Of a stretch of DNA of 48,921 nucleotides, positions 34,222 to 43,739 are shown piece after piece (positions within the stretch are counted from its first letter, which is position 1; the number at the start of each line of letters is the position of its first letter). Below the pieces are notes generated by a model that was given only the letters and a program-made list of their open reading frames with translations, had not been told where the DNA came from and did not search any database. Both the position numbers and the translations under genes were made by a program. Source of the stretch: Victivallales bacterium (GTDB taxonomy: Bacteria; Verrucomicrobiota; Lentisphaeria; Oligosphaerales; Oligosphaeraceae); the NCBI GenBank assembly GCA_017617415.1, contig JAFZWH010000022.1, forward strand, positions 1-48,921, written 5' to 3'.

Positions 34222-34360
34222 AATGGAAACCAGTTGGGAAAAGCAGATTATATTGAGACAACAGGCAGTTTTGCCGTTCGATATGCGGACAATCAATTTG
34301 ACCCGCACCGAAGCAATTTCGACATGACATAAACTGTAATCTTTTTTTCCCAATCTGCCG

Positions 34361-36712
34361 ATGATTGGCCCAAAGGTCTGCATTTTCCCACTCTTGGCTT
34401 GGCTGCTATTTGCCTGGCCACTTCCGCTGTTCGCCGCCAAGGCACTGTCCTTGCGTTCCTGTCAAAAGCAATTCACGCACTCCGGGGCAGGTTCCCCTGT
34501 CGCGCTGGAAACGGCGGGAAATACTGACATGTTGCATTTTCGGGCACGTTTCACTGCGGAAGGCAGCGAGCGGGCATGTTGGGATTTGCCATGCCATTTG
34601 GACCTCTCGCAGTGCGCCGCCGTAAAGTTGCGTGTCAGATATCTCAACACGCACCTGACCAGCCAATTATGCATTTATCTGCAGACCGCCGGCGGCTGGC
34701 AGCGCGCCGTCGTCACCCCTCACGCCACCGGTCATTGGGAGGACATCATCATCCCCAAGAGCGACTTCCTGCCTGAAAATCAGGCCAACGCCTCGTGGAA
34801 CGCCTGCATTCGGCTCCGTTTGGATGCCTGGTGCGCATCGCCCGGCACCTTTTCCTTCCACCTCGCCAGTCTGGAGTTTCTGTCAGCAAATGCCTCCATT
34901 GCCCTACTGCGTAGTGGCTTGCATGAAAATATTGACGAGGCGAAACGCCGCGAGGCGCTGAGACATTGCCAGAAATTCGGCGAGGCATTGGCCACTGGCG
35001 GAATCTATCCTGCGGTCATTGACGAGCCGGATGCGACCGCGACTGCGCTCCGCGAATATCAATGCGTGGTGCTGCCCGCCGCCGAACAGACCTCCGCAGG
35101 CACCACCCAGCAGTTGTGCACCTATCTCCGCCAAGGCGGACACCTTGCCGCCTTCTACGCACTGCCCGCCAAGCTATCCTCCGCAATGCATCTTCCCCAG
35201 GGGAAATTCACCCGCGCCGCCACGCTGCCCAAGCCTCTTGCTCAGGTCACCACCACAGGCGGGGCGACATTCCGACAGGCCTCTGGCGCATTTTTGGCTG
35301 TCGCCGCCAATCCCTCCGACCAGTTGCGCATCCGCGCGTGGTGGACAGACATTACCGGACATCGCACGCAATGGCCAGCCATCCTCCAAAGCCCGCAGGG
35401 ACTATGGATGACCCATGTCTATCTCCACCAGGATCCCGACCACGCCATTCCCGTCCTCCTGGCGCTCCTGGAGGAGTTGGTGCCTGGTCTGCGCAAAACT
35501 GCCGCCGCCACGCTCTGCCAGCAGGCGGACTTCGCCCTGGCCAACGCAGGGCGGAAAACTCCCCATGCCGGCGCTCGCCGCGCCCTCGCCCAAGCCCGTG
35601 ACGCCCAGTCACGACATGACTACTATGCCACCCGCAATGCCGTGCAGCGCGTCTTCAGCGAACTGGCAAACGAGAATGTACCGACATTGACTCGCTGGGA
35701 CGAGGAGTCCACGCGCACTACTGAAACGCGTGGCGTCTGGATGCTCTCCGCCACTGGACTGCCCGACCAGAACTGGGGCACCACCCTGGGGCAGCTGTCG
35801 CAGGCGCACTTCAACACCATCTTCCCTCGTTTTCTGACCCCCTACGGCGTGGCTTGGCGCAGCACTCATGCCGCCCGTCTGCCAGGCGTATCAAAAGCCG
35901 GCGACCCCGTGGGCGAGTGCCTCGCCGCCGCCAAAAACCAGCATTTCAAGGTTCATGCTTGGGCGTGTCTGCTCAGTGTCGAGGATGCCCCTGCTGAACT
36001 CCAAAAGACCTTCCGGGAAAACGACATCCTGCAACGCAATTATCAGGGGAAGCAAGTACTGTGGCTCTGCCCCTCCCGCAAATACACCCACGATTTGCTC
36101 ACCAGTCTGGTGCGGGAACTCGCCAGAGACTACGCCTTGGACGGCATTCAACTCGATATGCTCCGCTACCAGGGAAGCGAGACCTGCTATTGCTCCACCT
36201 GCAAGGAACTCTTCTCCCGCCAGGTCAATCGCACTTTGACGAATTGGCCTGCATGTACCCGTGACCCTCTCGCCCTTCAGCGGCAATGGGAGGAGTTCCG
36301 CTGCCAGCAAATCACGCAACTGCTCCGGGAACTTGTCGAGGCAGCGCATGCCGTACGGCCAGGACTAATCATCTCGGCGGCGGTTTACCCCGAAGTCGGT
36401 TCCGCGCACCGCAATGTCGGGCAGGACTGGCCGGCATGGCTAAAAAAAGGTCTTCTGGAGTTTGTCAGCCCGATGAACTACCAGGCGACCACCAACCAGT
36501 TCCAGGCCTACCTGACCCAGCAGGGGGAGACGCTGGGGCTCCGCGCCTCTGACCAATTGCTGCCCGGCATCGGTTTGAGTGTCAAGAACCTCAGTGCCGA
36601 TGAGGTCAGACGACAAATCCAAGCCACCCGAAACGCTGGCCTTAATGGATTCATTTTGTTTGAATACAATGCCCAAAGCGCACCGACGATTGTTCCAAAT
36701 TTGATGAAATAG
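34361..36712 (+). CDS. secreted GHL10-type (family-10-like) glycosidase
   Basis: The 783-residue protein has a signal peptide (IFPLLAWLLFAWPLPLFA) and an N-terminal beta-sandwich (about 30-180) with an LRVRYLNTH strand typical of CBM11-like modules. The middle includes a Rossmann-like section (IALLRSGLHENID...VVLPAAEQ). The C-terminal half has the GHL10 (PF02638) TIM barrel: GVWMLSATGLP, HFNTIFPRF, FKVHAWACLLS, YALDGIQLDMLRYQG, YCSTCKELF and LLEFVSPMNYQA. The Asp in IQLDMLRY is the expected catalytic residue. It starts the plus-strand run and is divergent from the PHP gene across 139 bp. The substrate is unknown; some relatives act on peptidoglycan-like or other amino-sugar glycans. Confidence 0.8.
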   Translation: MIGPKVCIFPLLAWLLFAWPLPLFAAKALSLRSCQKQFTHSGAGSPVALETAGNTDMLHFRARFTAEGSERACWDLPCHLDLSQCAAVKLRVRYLNTHLTSQLCIYLQTAGGWQRAVVTPHATGHWEDIIIPKSDFLPENQANASWNACIRLRLDAWCASPGTFSFHLASLEFLSANASIALLRSGLHENIDEAKRREALRHCQKFGEALATGGIYPAVIDEPDATATALREYQCVVLPAAEQTSAGTTQQLCTYLRQGGHLAAFYALPAKLSSAMHLPQGKFTRAATLPKPLAQVTTTGGATFRQASGAFLAVAANPSDQLRIRAWWTDITGHRTQWPAILQSPQGLWMTHVYLHQDPDHAIPVLLALLEELVPGLRKTAAATLCQQADFALANAGRKTPHAGARRALAQARDAQSRHDYYATRNAVQRVFSELANENVPTLTRWDEESTRTTETRGVWMLSATGLPDQNWGTTLGQLSQAHFNTIFPRFLTPYGVAWRSTHAARLPGVSKAGDPVGECLAAAKNQHFKVHAWACLLSVEDAPAELQKTFRENDILQRNYQGKQVLWLCPSRKYTHDLLTSLVRELARDYALDGIQLDMLRYQGSETCYCSTCKELFSRQVNRTLTNWPACTRDPLALQRQWEEFRCQQITQLLRELVEAAHAVRPGLIISAAVYPEVGSAHRNVGQDWPAWLKKGLLEFVSPMNYQATTNQFQAYLTQQGETLGLRASDQLLPGIGLSVKNLSADEVRRQIQATRNAGLNGFILFEYNAQSAPTIVPNLMK

Positions 36713-36769
36713 CGGCAAGGCGCATTACATTATGCGAATTGCCTTTACCCATACTGCTCCCCTGCAAAA

Positions 36770-37651
36770 ATGAACACTGAAGAACTGCTGAAACTTTTCC
36801 AGACCGCCAACGAGCCGGATGACTTGCTTGAGGCATTCCAAGGTCTGCTGGATCATCCTGACGACGCCGTTGCGCTGGTCAACGAGCGGCTTGCCGCCGC
36901 CGCCGCCAACCCTGCCACGCTGGCTGACGAGGACGCACGCAAACAGCTGCGGTGCATTTTCCTGCTGGCCGGGATGCTTGGTCGCGCTGAACTCTACCAG
37001 CCCGTCCTCTATCTCGTCTGCCTCCCCGCTTTCCATGAACAAGTGGACAAGGAAGATTTCCTGGTCACTGAGCTCTCCCGCATCTTCGGGTTGCTTTCGC
37101 CTGCCCATTGCCTTGCGGAACTCCAGGCAAAGACGCTGGATGCGACGGTGCCCACGCCCGTGACCGAGCAGCTTGCGCTGACCATCGTCTTCCGCTGGCT
37201 TGCCGAACGCGATTCCGACCGGGACTTCCAGGCGACCGTCCAGGCATTGCTGGAGCAGTTCCCGCCGGAGCGCGTGACCTACGACCTTGGAATGGCACTC
37301 ATCATTGACGCCATTGCGGTCGCCGGCGAACAGTTGCGCCCCCAAGTGATGGACTTCTATCAAGCCAACCGGGAAACGCTCTCTTCTGATTTGCCGGAAA
37401 AGAACCTCAAGAGCTTCTTTGACCTCGGCAAGCAGCGAGTAAAGACCATGCTTCGCGGAAACTACCTGGGGAACTACGGTGGTTTGCCTGGCGAACTTCA
37501 GCGGATGCTCCACCAGCCGCCTGCAACTGAAGAAACCGCCTCCGTGCGCAAAACCCTCCCGCCTATTGTGCGTGACCGCCCGAAGGTGGGCCGCAATGAC
37601 CCATGTCCCTGTGGCTCTGGGAAGAAGTACAAACACTGCTGCGGAAGATAA
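36770..37651 (+). CDS. SEC-C motif protein, DUF1186-like
   Basis: The 293-residue protein is largely alpha-helical (about 1-260), with repeated Leu- and Ala-rich helices resembling DUF1186. It ends in the SEC-C zinc motif, [18 protein letters not shown], whose C-x-C...C-C ligands are all present. The motif is the same as at the end of SecA and binds zinc in many otherwise unrelated proteins. The role is unknown; no secretion gene is near. It lies 57 bp after the GHL10 gene and 62 bp before the RfaE2 fusion gene. Confidence 0.8.
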   Translation: MNTEELLKLFQTANEPDDLLEAFQGLLDHPDDAVALVNERLAAAAANPATLADEDARKQLRCIFLLAGMLGRAELYQPVLYLVCLPAFHEQVDKEDFLVTELSRIFGLLSPAHCLAELQAKTLDATVPTPVTEQLALTIVFRWLAERDSDRDFQATVQALLEQFPPERVTYDLGMALIIDAIAVAGEQLRPQVMDFYQANRETLSSDLPEKNLKSFFDLGKQRVKTMLRGNYLGNYGGLPGELQRMLHQPPATEETASVRKTLPPIVRDRPKVGRNDPCPCGSGKKYKHCCGR

Positions 37652-37682
37652 CTTCAACGCTCGGGAAAGTCCCCTGCCCTTT

Positions 37683-37710
37683 AGCCTCAAGCCATAAGCC
37701 TTAAGCACCA
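37683..37710. repeat. heptamer tract before the RfaE2 fusion gene
   Basis: Four phased heptamers, AGCCTCA, AGCCATA, AGCCTTA and AGCACCA, fill 37683-37710, ending 3 bp before the ATG at 37714. Consensus AGCCWNA. It occupies the position of a ribosome-binding site yet shows no purine-rich site. Confidence 0.5.
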
Positions 37711-37713
37711 TAG

Positions 37714-38751
37714 ATGTCCAGCCAAGCCAAAATCATCGCCGCGGCGGATTTGCCCGCATGGCGCAACCGGATGCGTACCGAGAACCGTCGCGTGGTGGTG
37801 ACCAACGGCGTCTTCGATTTGATGCACCGAGGCCATGCGACCTACCTCGAACAGGCCGCCGACTTGGGTGACTGTCTGCTGGTGCTGGTGAATGACGACG
37901 CCAGCGTGACCGCGCTAAAGGGTCCTTCTCGCCCCATCGTCTCAGAGCAGGACCGCGCCGCAATGGTCGCCGCGCTGGAATGCGTGGGCGCCGTATCCGT
38001 CTTTCATGGTCCCGTGGCAGCAGACGCCTTGCGTGCCGCCGCGCCAGATGTATATGTGAAAGGCGGCGACTACACCGTGGATTCCCTCAACCGCGATGAA
38101 TTTGCAGCCCTCCAGGCCTGCGGCTCTGCCATCAAAATTCTCCCGCTGGTGCCAGGCTGCTCCACGACTACCATCATCAATCGAATCATGACTCCGCAGA
38201 CGCTCTTCGGCACCACCGGCAAAGCTGCCACGCTCGACGAACGGCTGGCGCCGATTTTCGGACGTCGCTCGGTGCGGGAATTCCTCCCCCGGGCCGTCGA
38301 ACAGCGCGAAATCGCCGCACTTTTGGAGGCCGCCATGGCCGCACCCTCCGCCCGCGCAACCTATCCGGCCGAGTTCATCGTTCTCAATGACCCCGGACGC
38401 CTCAACGCCGTCGCAGAGTTCCTCCCCAACGGACGGTTCCTCGCCAAGGCGCCGCTGGGCCTTGTGGTCTGCGGAGACCTCTCCCGCGCCTGCCACGGCG
38501 AACTCTCCTATCTGATTCAGGACTGCTCCGCATGCATCGAGAACCTGCTGGTCGCCGCGCATCTCCTTGGTCTGGGCGCCTGCTGGCTGGGCGTACACCC
38601 AAACGCCGACCGCGTGGCACATCTCAAAGAGTATTTCCAGTTGCCGGAAAGCATTATCCCCATCTCCGCCATCGCCCTCGGCTGGCCCGCCAAGACGCCC
38701 CCGCCACGCACCAACTACGATGCTTCACAAGTGCATCTAAATGATTGGTAA
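37714..38751 (+). CDS. RfaE2-type nucleotidyltransferase fused to a nitroreductase domain
   Basis: A 345-residue two-domain protein. Residues about 10-165 are an HldE/RfaE2-type adenylyltransferase, with VTNGVFDLMHRGHATYL (HxGH at 38-41), VYVKGGDYT and the closing STTTIINRI. This domain transfers AMP to heptose 1-phosphate in ADP-heptose synthesis for LPS. Residues about 175-345 are an FMN-dependent nitroreductase-like domain: FGRRSVREFLPRAVEQREI, AAMAAPSAR, and LGLGACWLGVHP. Both domains look complete, so this is a true fusion and not a frameshift. The downstream membrane protein gene overlaps it by 11 bp. Why a flavoprotein should be joined to a heptose nucleotidyltransferase is not known to me. 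Confidence 0.85.
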   Translation: MSSQAKIIAAADLPAWRNRMRTENRRVVVTNGVFDLMHRGHATYLEQAADLGDCLLVLVNDDASVTALKGPSRPIVSEQDRAAMVAALECVGAVSVFHGPVAADALRAAAPDVYVKGGDYTVDSLNRDEFAALQACGSAIKILPLVPGCSTTTIINRIMTPQTLFGTTGKAATLDERLAPIFGRRSVREFLPRAVEQREIAALLEAAMAAPSARATYPAEFIVLNDPGRLNAVAEFLPNGRFLAKAPLGLVVCGDLSRACHGELSYLIQDCSACIENLLVAAHLLGLGACWLGVHPNADRVAHLKEYFQLPESIIPISAIALGWPAKTPPPRTNYDASQVHLNDW

Positions 38752-40447
38752 TAAAGAAGATATATGTATTAATACCCCCTTGCCACCGACGCCCGTATCG
38801 CAGGAAAATGATTCTGCGCAAACGAGTTTGCGTTTGGGCATCATTCTGTGCCTCATCATCACGGCAATCTATGCTCCCTCGCTGAACGCACCCTTCCTGG
38901 TCAACTGGGACGACGGTGCGTTCATCCTCAACAACCCGCAGATGGAGTGGACCTGGGAGAATGCTAAATACTATCTCTCGCATCCCTATCAGAATCTTTA
39001 TACTCCTACGCCGATGCTCTCCCTGATGGCCGACAAGGCGGTCTTCAACAACCATCCTTTTGGCTACCGCTTCCACAATCTCGGAGCACACATCCTCGCC
39101 GCGCTTATCCTCTTCGCCATTCTCCGAAAACTCCGCGTCCCCCCCTGGGGAGCCTTTTTCGGAGCCTTGCTCTGGGCAATCCACCCCCAACGCGTCGAGT
39201 CCGTCTGCTGGATTGTGGAGCGCAAGGACCTGGCGTGCGCACTCTTCGGCAGCCTTGCCGTCTATTGCTTCCTCATCGGGCGTGACGCCAAACGCCCCTG
39301 GCTCTGGCAACTTCTCGCCGTCCTCGCAGCCTTCATCTCCTTGGGCGGCAAGCCCGCCTCCGCCGCACTCCCCGGAATCTTTCTTTTGCTGGCATACGCA
39401 CTTGACCACGGCGACTGGCAGCATATTGCCAAAGACGTCACAATCCCCGCCATTGGCTCCTTCCTCGCAGTCTTGTTTGTCATCTTCATGACAAAGCAAG
39501 ACAATTCTGGACAATTCGAGACAAGGTTCTTCGTTATCGCCCATAACCTCGGCTGGTATCCCGTCACCGCACTCCTGCCGTGGCCCCCGCTGAATCCCAT
39601 CTACCCTGCCATCCGCGGCTGGGGGGAGGCGTTGCCGTGGCTCTTTGGCGGACTGGTATTGGCAGTCGCGATTCTGCTCCTGGCATATAAAGTCCATCGG
39701 CACTGGGCACCAGGCATTATCGCAATATTGTTGGTTGGCGGCACGATGCTCCCTGTACTGGGCCTCCTGCGCTACACCGACTTCGACTACTGCGACCGCT
39801 ACAACCACATCGTCTCGATGGTCTTGTGGGGCAGCCTCACGGTGCTGTTCGGCAAGACGTTGCTGGAAGGCCGTTCCCGCCGCCTCGGCATGGCATTGCT
39901 GACCGTCTTGGCGCTGGCAGAGGGCATGACAACGCTCTTCTACCACCAGACCGTCTGGCAAAGCGACGACGCATTGGCAATCTACTGCCTCACCCGTCCC
40001 GGCGAACCCAACCTCAAGGCGCTTGAACTCGGATTGACGACGGGCTGTTCCCACGCCAGCCCCAATTTGCTGCTCGCAACTGCCAAGGCTTATCAGGATT
40101 ACCCGGAACTGCAGATGGTGGACGGGAAGGAGGTCCCCGCCGATCTTCGAAACCTGATTTCATGGTCATTGGTCGCTCATGCAAATTTCCTGATGGACAA
40201 CCGGAAGGACGCCAGCCCGTTGCTGGCCTTGGTGGAGGAATACCTTGAACCAGCCGCCCAACAGTCGTTTTCCATGCATTATCTGGCCGAATTCCTCTAT
40301 CGCGACCTGGCTGCCATCGCCGCAGACCGCCGCGACAAGGACGCCGCACTCCATTACCTCGAAATGGAGGCAAAATATCTCCCGCCAAACCCCGACCACC
40401 CCGCCACAAAACAAAATCGATTCCTCCGCGAAAGACTCGCGGAGTGA
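38741..40447 (+). CDS. TMTC-like polytopic membrane protein (GT-C type glycosyltransferase)
   Basis: A 568-residue protein with about 9-11 predicted membrane segments, starting at IILCLIITAIYAPSL. It carries the family marks LVNWDDGAFILNNPQ (the acidic pair of GT-C enzymes), GYRFHNLGAHILAALILF, LLWAIHPQRVESVCWIVERKDL and TDFDYCDRYNHIVSM. TMTC relatives use a lipid-linked sugar donor to glycosylate proteins or glycans at the outer face of the membrane. The usual long TPR tail is reduced to a short helical C-terminus (about 440-568). It overlaps the RfaE2-nitroreductase gene by 11 bp, consistent with a joint role in the cell envelope. Confidence 0.75.
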   Translation: MIGNKEDICINTPLPPTPVSQENDSAQTSLRLGIILCLIITAIYAPSLNAPFLVNWDDGAFILNNPQMEWTWENAKYYLSHPYQNLYTPTPMLSLMADKAVFNNHPFGYRFHNLGAHILAALILFAILRKLRVPPWGAFFGALLWAIHPQRVESVCWIVERKDLACALFGSLAVYCFLIGRDAKRPWLWQLLAVLAAFISLGGKPASAALPGIFLLLAYALDHGDWQHIAKDVTIPAIGSFLAVLFVIFMTKQDNSGQFETRFFVIAHNLGWYPVTALLPWPPLNPIYPAIRGWGEALPWLFGGLVLAVAILLLAYKVHRHWAPGIIAILLVGGTMLPVLGLLRYTDFDYCDRYNHIVSMVLWGSLTVLFGKTLLEGRSRRLGMALLTVLALAEGMTTLFYHQTVWQSDDALAIYCLTRPGEPNLKALELGLTTGCSHASPNLLLATAKAYQDYPELQMVDGKEVPADLRNLISWSLVAHANFLMDNRKDASPLLALVEEYLEPAAQQSFSMHYLAEFLYRDLAAIAADRRDKDAALHYLEMEAKYLPPNPDHPATKQNRFLRERLAE

Positions 40448-40493
40448 AATTCATATTGTCGCTTTTGATATCGGGGAAAGGGAGCCGATTTTT

Positions 40494-40544
40494 ACAAAAT
40501 TGTCATCCAAAGTCGCGAAAATGTACAATTTTGTACAAAATTGT
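40494..40544. promoter_or_regulatory. palindromic operator candidate upstream of gdhA
   Basis: A perfect 20-bp palindrome, ACAATTTTGTACAAAATTGT, spans 40525-40544. A third copy of the half-site, ACAAAATTGT, lies at 40494-40503. They are about 30-80 bp upstream of the gdhA -35 box, a position suited to activation or to looping repression by a dimeric regulator. No regulator is coded nearby. Confidence 0.6.
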
Positions 40545-40570
40545 CTCCGTTCAGTCCCATTTTATACGAC

Positions 40571-41994
<1,424 letters not shown>

Positions 41995-42021
41995 GGCTTA
42001 ACAGCTATCAGGTTTAAAGTC

Positions 42022-42068
42022 ATCGGGCCGGTCCCAGTTTTTGAAGAACTGGAGCCGGTCCGTTTTAT
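42022..42068 (+). terminator. intrinsic terminator of gdhA
   Basis: CCGGTCCCAGTT (42028-42039) pairs with AACTGGAGCCGG (42047-42058) with one internal mismatch, then TCCGTTTTAT follows. It is a long GC-rich stem with a short U-run 30 bp after the stop. Confidence 0.85.
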
Positions 42069-42137
42069 ATGTACGACCTCCCGCCTGGCTGGTCAGAAGC
42101 CTTCCAGAACCTCCAAGGCGCCAATAACCTTTGGCTA

Positions 42138-42159
42138 TGTTCTCCGAGAGGGCACTTTA
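42138..42159. repeat. single TGTTYCCCA-family end
   Basis: TGTTCTCCGAGAGGGCAC, extended by TTTA, matches the right end of copy 1 (3916-4024) at 15 of 22 positions and has the same TATG before it. No matching opposite end was found, so this is probably a decayed or solo end. It lies in the 3' flank of the metallophosphoesterase gene. Confidence 0.4.
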
Positions 42160-42205
42160 TTTGTGGAAAAGATGTGGTGTGTCTCCTTTTGATTGCGCTA
42201 CAAAG

Positions 42206-43645
42206 TCATTCATTTCCAGCCGAAAAAACAAGCCTTCCGAAGAGATTCATGTTGTGGAAACCTGGCGGACTCCAGGACTGTTGCGTTGGATTGCCATGAC
42301 GATGCTCGCGGCAGAAATTCACGCGCCATTCGAAATCCTTGCGGGGCTTGACGCTGTTTCCACTCGTTTCCTCCCAAAGTTCCTTGAACGGTATGATGAT
42401 TTCGGCGGTCCACGAGAAGTCGTCTGGGCGGCTTATCGCGAATTTCCAGTCAGGGTTCCAGTCGGCGACCCGTTCCGCTTTCTGGGGTGCGTCCCAGATA
42501 TGCCCATCGAAGTCCAGGGCCAGATGACGGTAGGCGGTCCAGCCCTTGTTGCCCAGAAAGAACTCGAGCACATCGTCGCCTTTGAAGATTTGGAGGTCGT
42601 CGTGCGCGCCGATGGCGGAAGAGGCTTGAAGCGGTTTCGGCGAACGGCAGACGGCTCCGATGACCAGCGCGTCTTGGGTCCATCCAATATGAAGCACAGC
42701 GCGGTCATTGTCAGGCGGGAGGGTGCTATCGCTCCTCATAAGGACGATTTCCGCCGCCTCGTTCCAGAGGTCCTCGTCGAGAATGCCGTCGAGGCGTGGC
42801 TCGCTGGCAAGGAACGGGAGGGTGACCGTAGGCACCTTCTCGACGGGGATGGTGCGGAAGCGAATCCAGTCGCCGTCAAAGACTATGCGTCGGAAGCCAT
42901 GGCCGAGGCGGTCGAAGGCGACGCTGGTGTTGTCGCCGCTGGAGAAGAGGATATTCTTCCACATAAAGGCGAAACTGGTGTGGGTATGGCCCGAAAGATA
43001 GGCGATGACGGGCGAGCCGTCCAGCTGTTCCAGCAGCCATTTTCGACGTTCCATTGGCAGATTGTAGTATCTTTCGGGTTCGTCCGGCGACTCGACGAAG
43101 ACTGGCGCATGGGCGGCAAGAACGAGACGTTTTCCAGATTCTCGCGCCTTCGCCAATTCCTCCAGGAACATCGCATCCATTTGCGCCGTCTCGTCCGTGG
43201 GGTGCTGCCACAATTCCGAGTCCAGAACCACCAGGCGGTAATTCCCGCCGGGAAGATCCGCCGCATAGTAGGAGGGACCGAACATCTCCAGCCATTGCGC
43301 TCGCGATTGGGCCACCTGCGCGATGTCGTGGTTGCCTGGCACCAGGAACACCGGGCGTTTGAGATGTGAAAGTTCCTGCTGGAAGAACTCCATGTTCTTG
43401 CGGGAGGTGTAATGCATCATGTCCCCGCAGATGACCACGGCCTGGCAGTCGCCACTGTTGAGAATGGCGATTTCCTGGCGAAAGCGCTCCAGTTCGTCGT
43501 CCCAGTCCATGAAGCCAATCTGCGGATCGGTCAGCTGGGCGAGAATCAGTGGCTTTTGGGGGGCTTCACTCTGGTTTGGCACATTTTGCGCCAATGCAGA
43601 AATGCCAATCAGCAGGACGGCGACGGCAAACAAGAGTTTCTTCAT
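42206..43645 (-). CDS. secreted metallophosphoesterase with C-terminal CBM9-like domain
   Basis: A 479-residue protein with a signal peptide (KLLFAVAVLLIGISALA). The calcineurin-like domain (about 30-270) has the metal motifs in order: LTDPQIGF, VVICGDMMHY, VPGNHD, LAAHAP and GHTHTSF. From about 285 to the end a CBM9-like fold follows: PRLDGILDEDLWNEAAEI, VLHIGWTQDALVIGAVCRS, DDVLEFFLG and FSWTAEIIIPFKELW. Joining a phosphatase to a carbohydrate-binding module suggests release of phosphate from phosphorylated glycans or a sugar phosphate; this is inference. It lies 94 bp after the GH2-like gene in the same orientation. Confidence 0.82.
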   Translation of the reverse strand: MKKLLFAVAVLLIGISALAQNVPNQSEAPQKPLILAQLTDPQIGFMDWDDELERFRQEIAILNSGDCQAVVICGDMMHYTSRKNMEFFQQELSHLKRPVFLVPGNHDIAQVAQSRAQWLEMFGPSYYAADLPGGNYRLVVLDSELWQHPTDETAQMDAMFLEELAKARESGKRLVLAAHAPVFVESPDEPERYYNLPMERRKWLLEQLDGSPVIAYLSGHTHTSFAFMWKNILFSSGDNTSVAFDRLGHGFRRIVFDGDWIRFRTIPVEKVPTVTLPFLASEPRLDGILDEDLWNEAAEIVLMRSDSTLPPDNDRAVLHIGWTQDALVIGAVCRSPKPLQASSAIGAHDDLQIFKGDDVLEFFLGNKGWTAYRHLALDFDGHIWDAPQKAERVADWNPDWKFAISRPDDFSWTAEIIIPFKELWEETSGNSVKPRKDFEWRVNFCREHRHGNPTQQSWSPPGFHNMNLFGRLVFSAGNE

Positions 43646-43690
43646 CTTTTGAAAATACCTATGTTTTTCAAGTGGACACCTGACAAACAG

Positions 43691-43718
43691 CCTGGAGCTG
43701 AGAATTGAGACCTAACGG
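43691..43718. repeat. heptamer tract between two minus-strand genes
   Basis: Four phased heptamers, CCTGGAG, CTGAGAA, TTGAGAC and CTAACGG, lie at 43691-43718. The words CTGAGAM and CTAACNN recur in the tract at 48839-48921. Confidence 0.4.
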
Positions 43719-43739
43719 GAACCCGGCAAAAGCCGAGTC

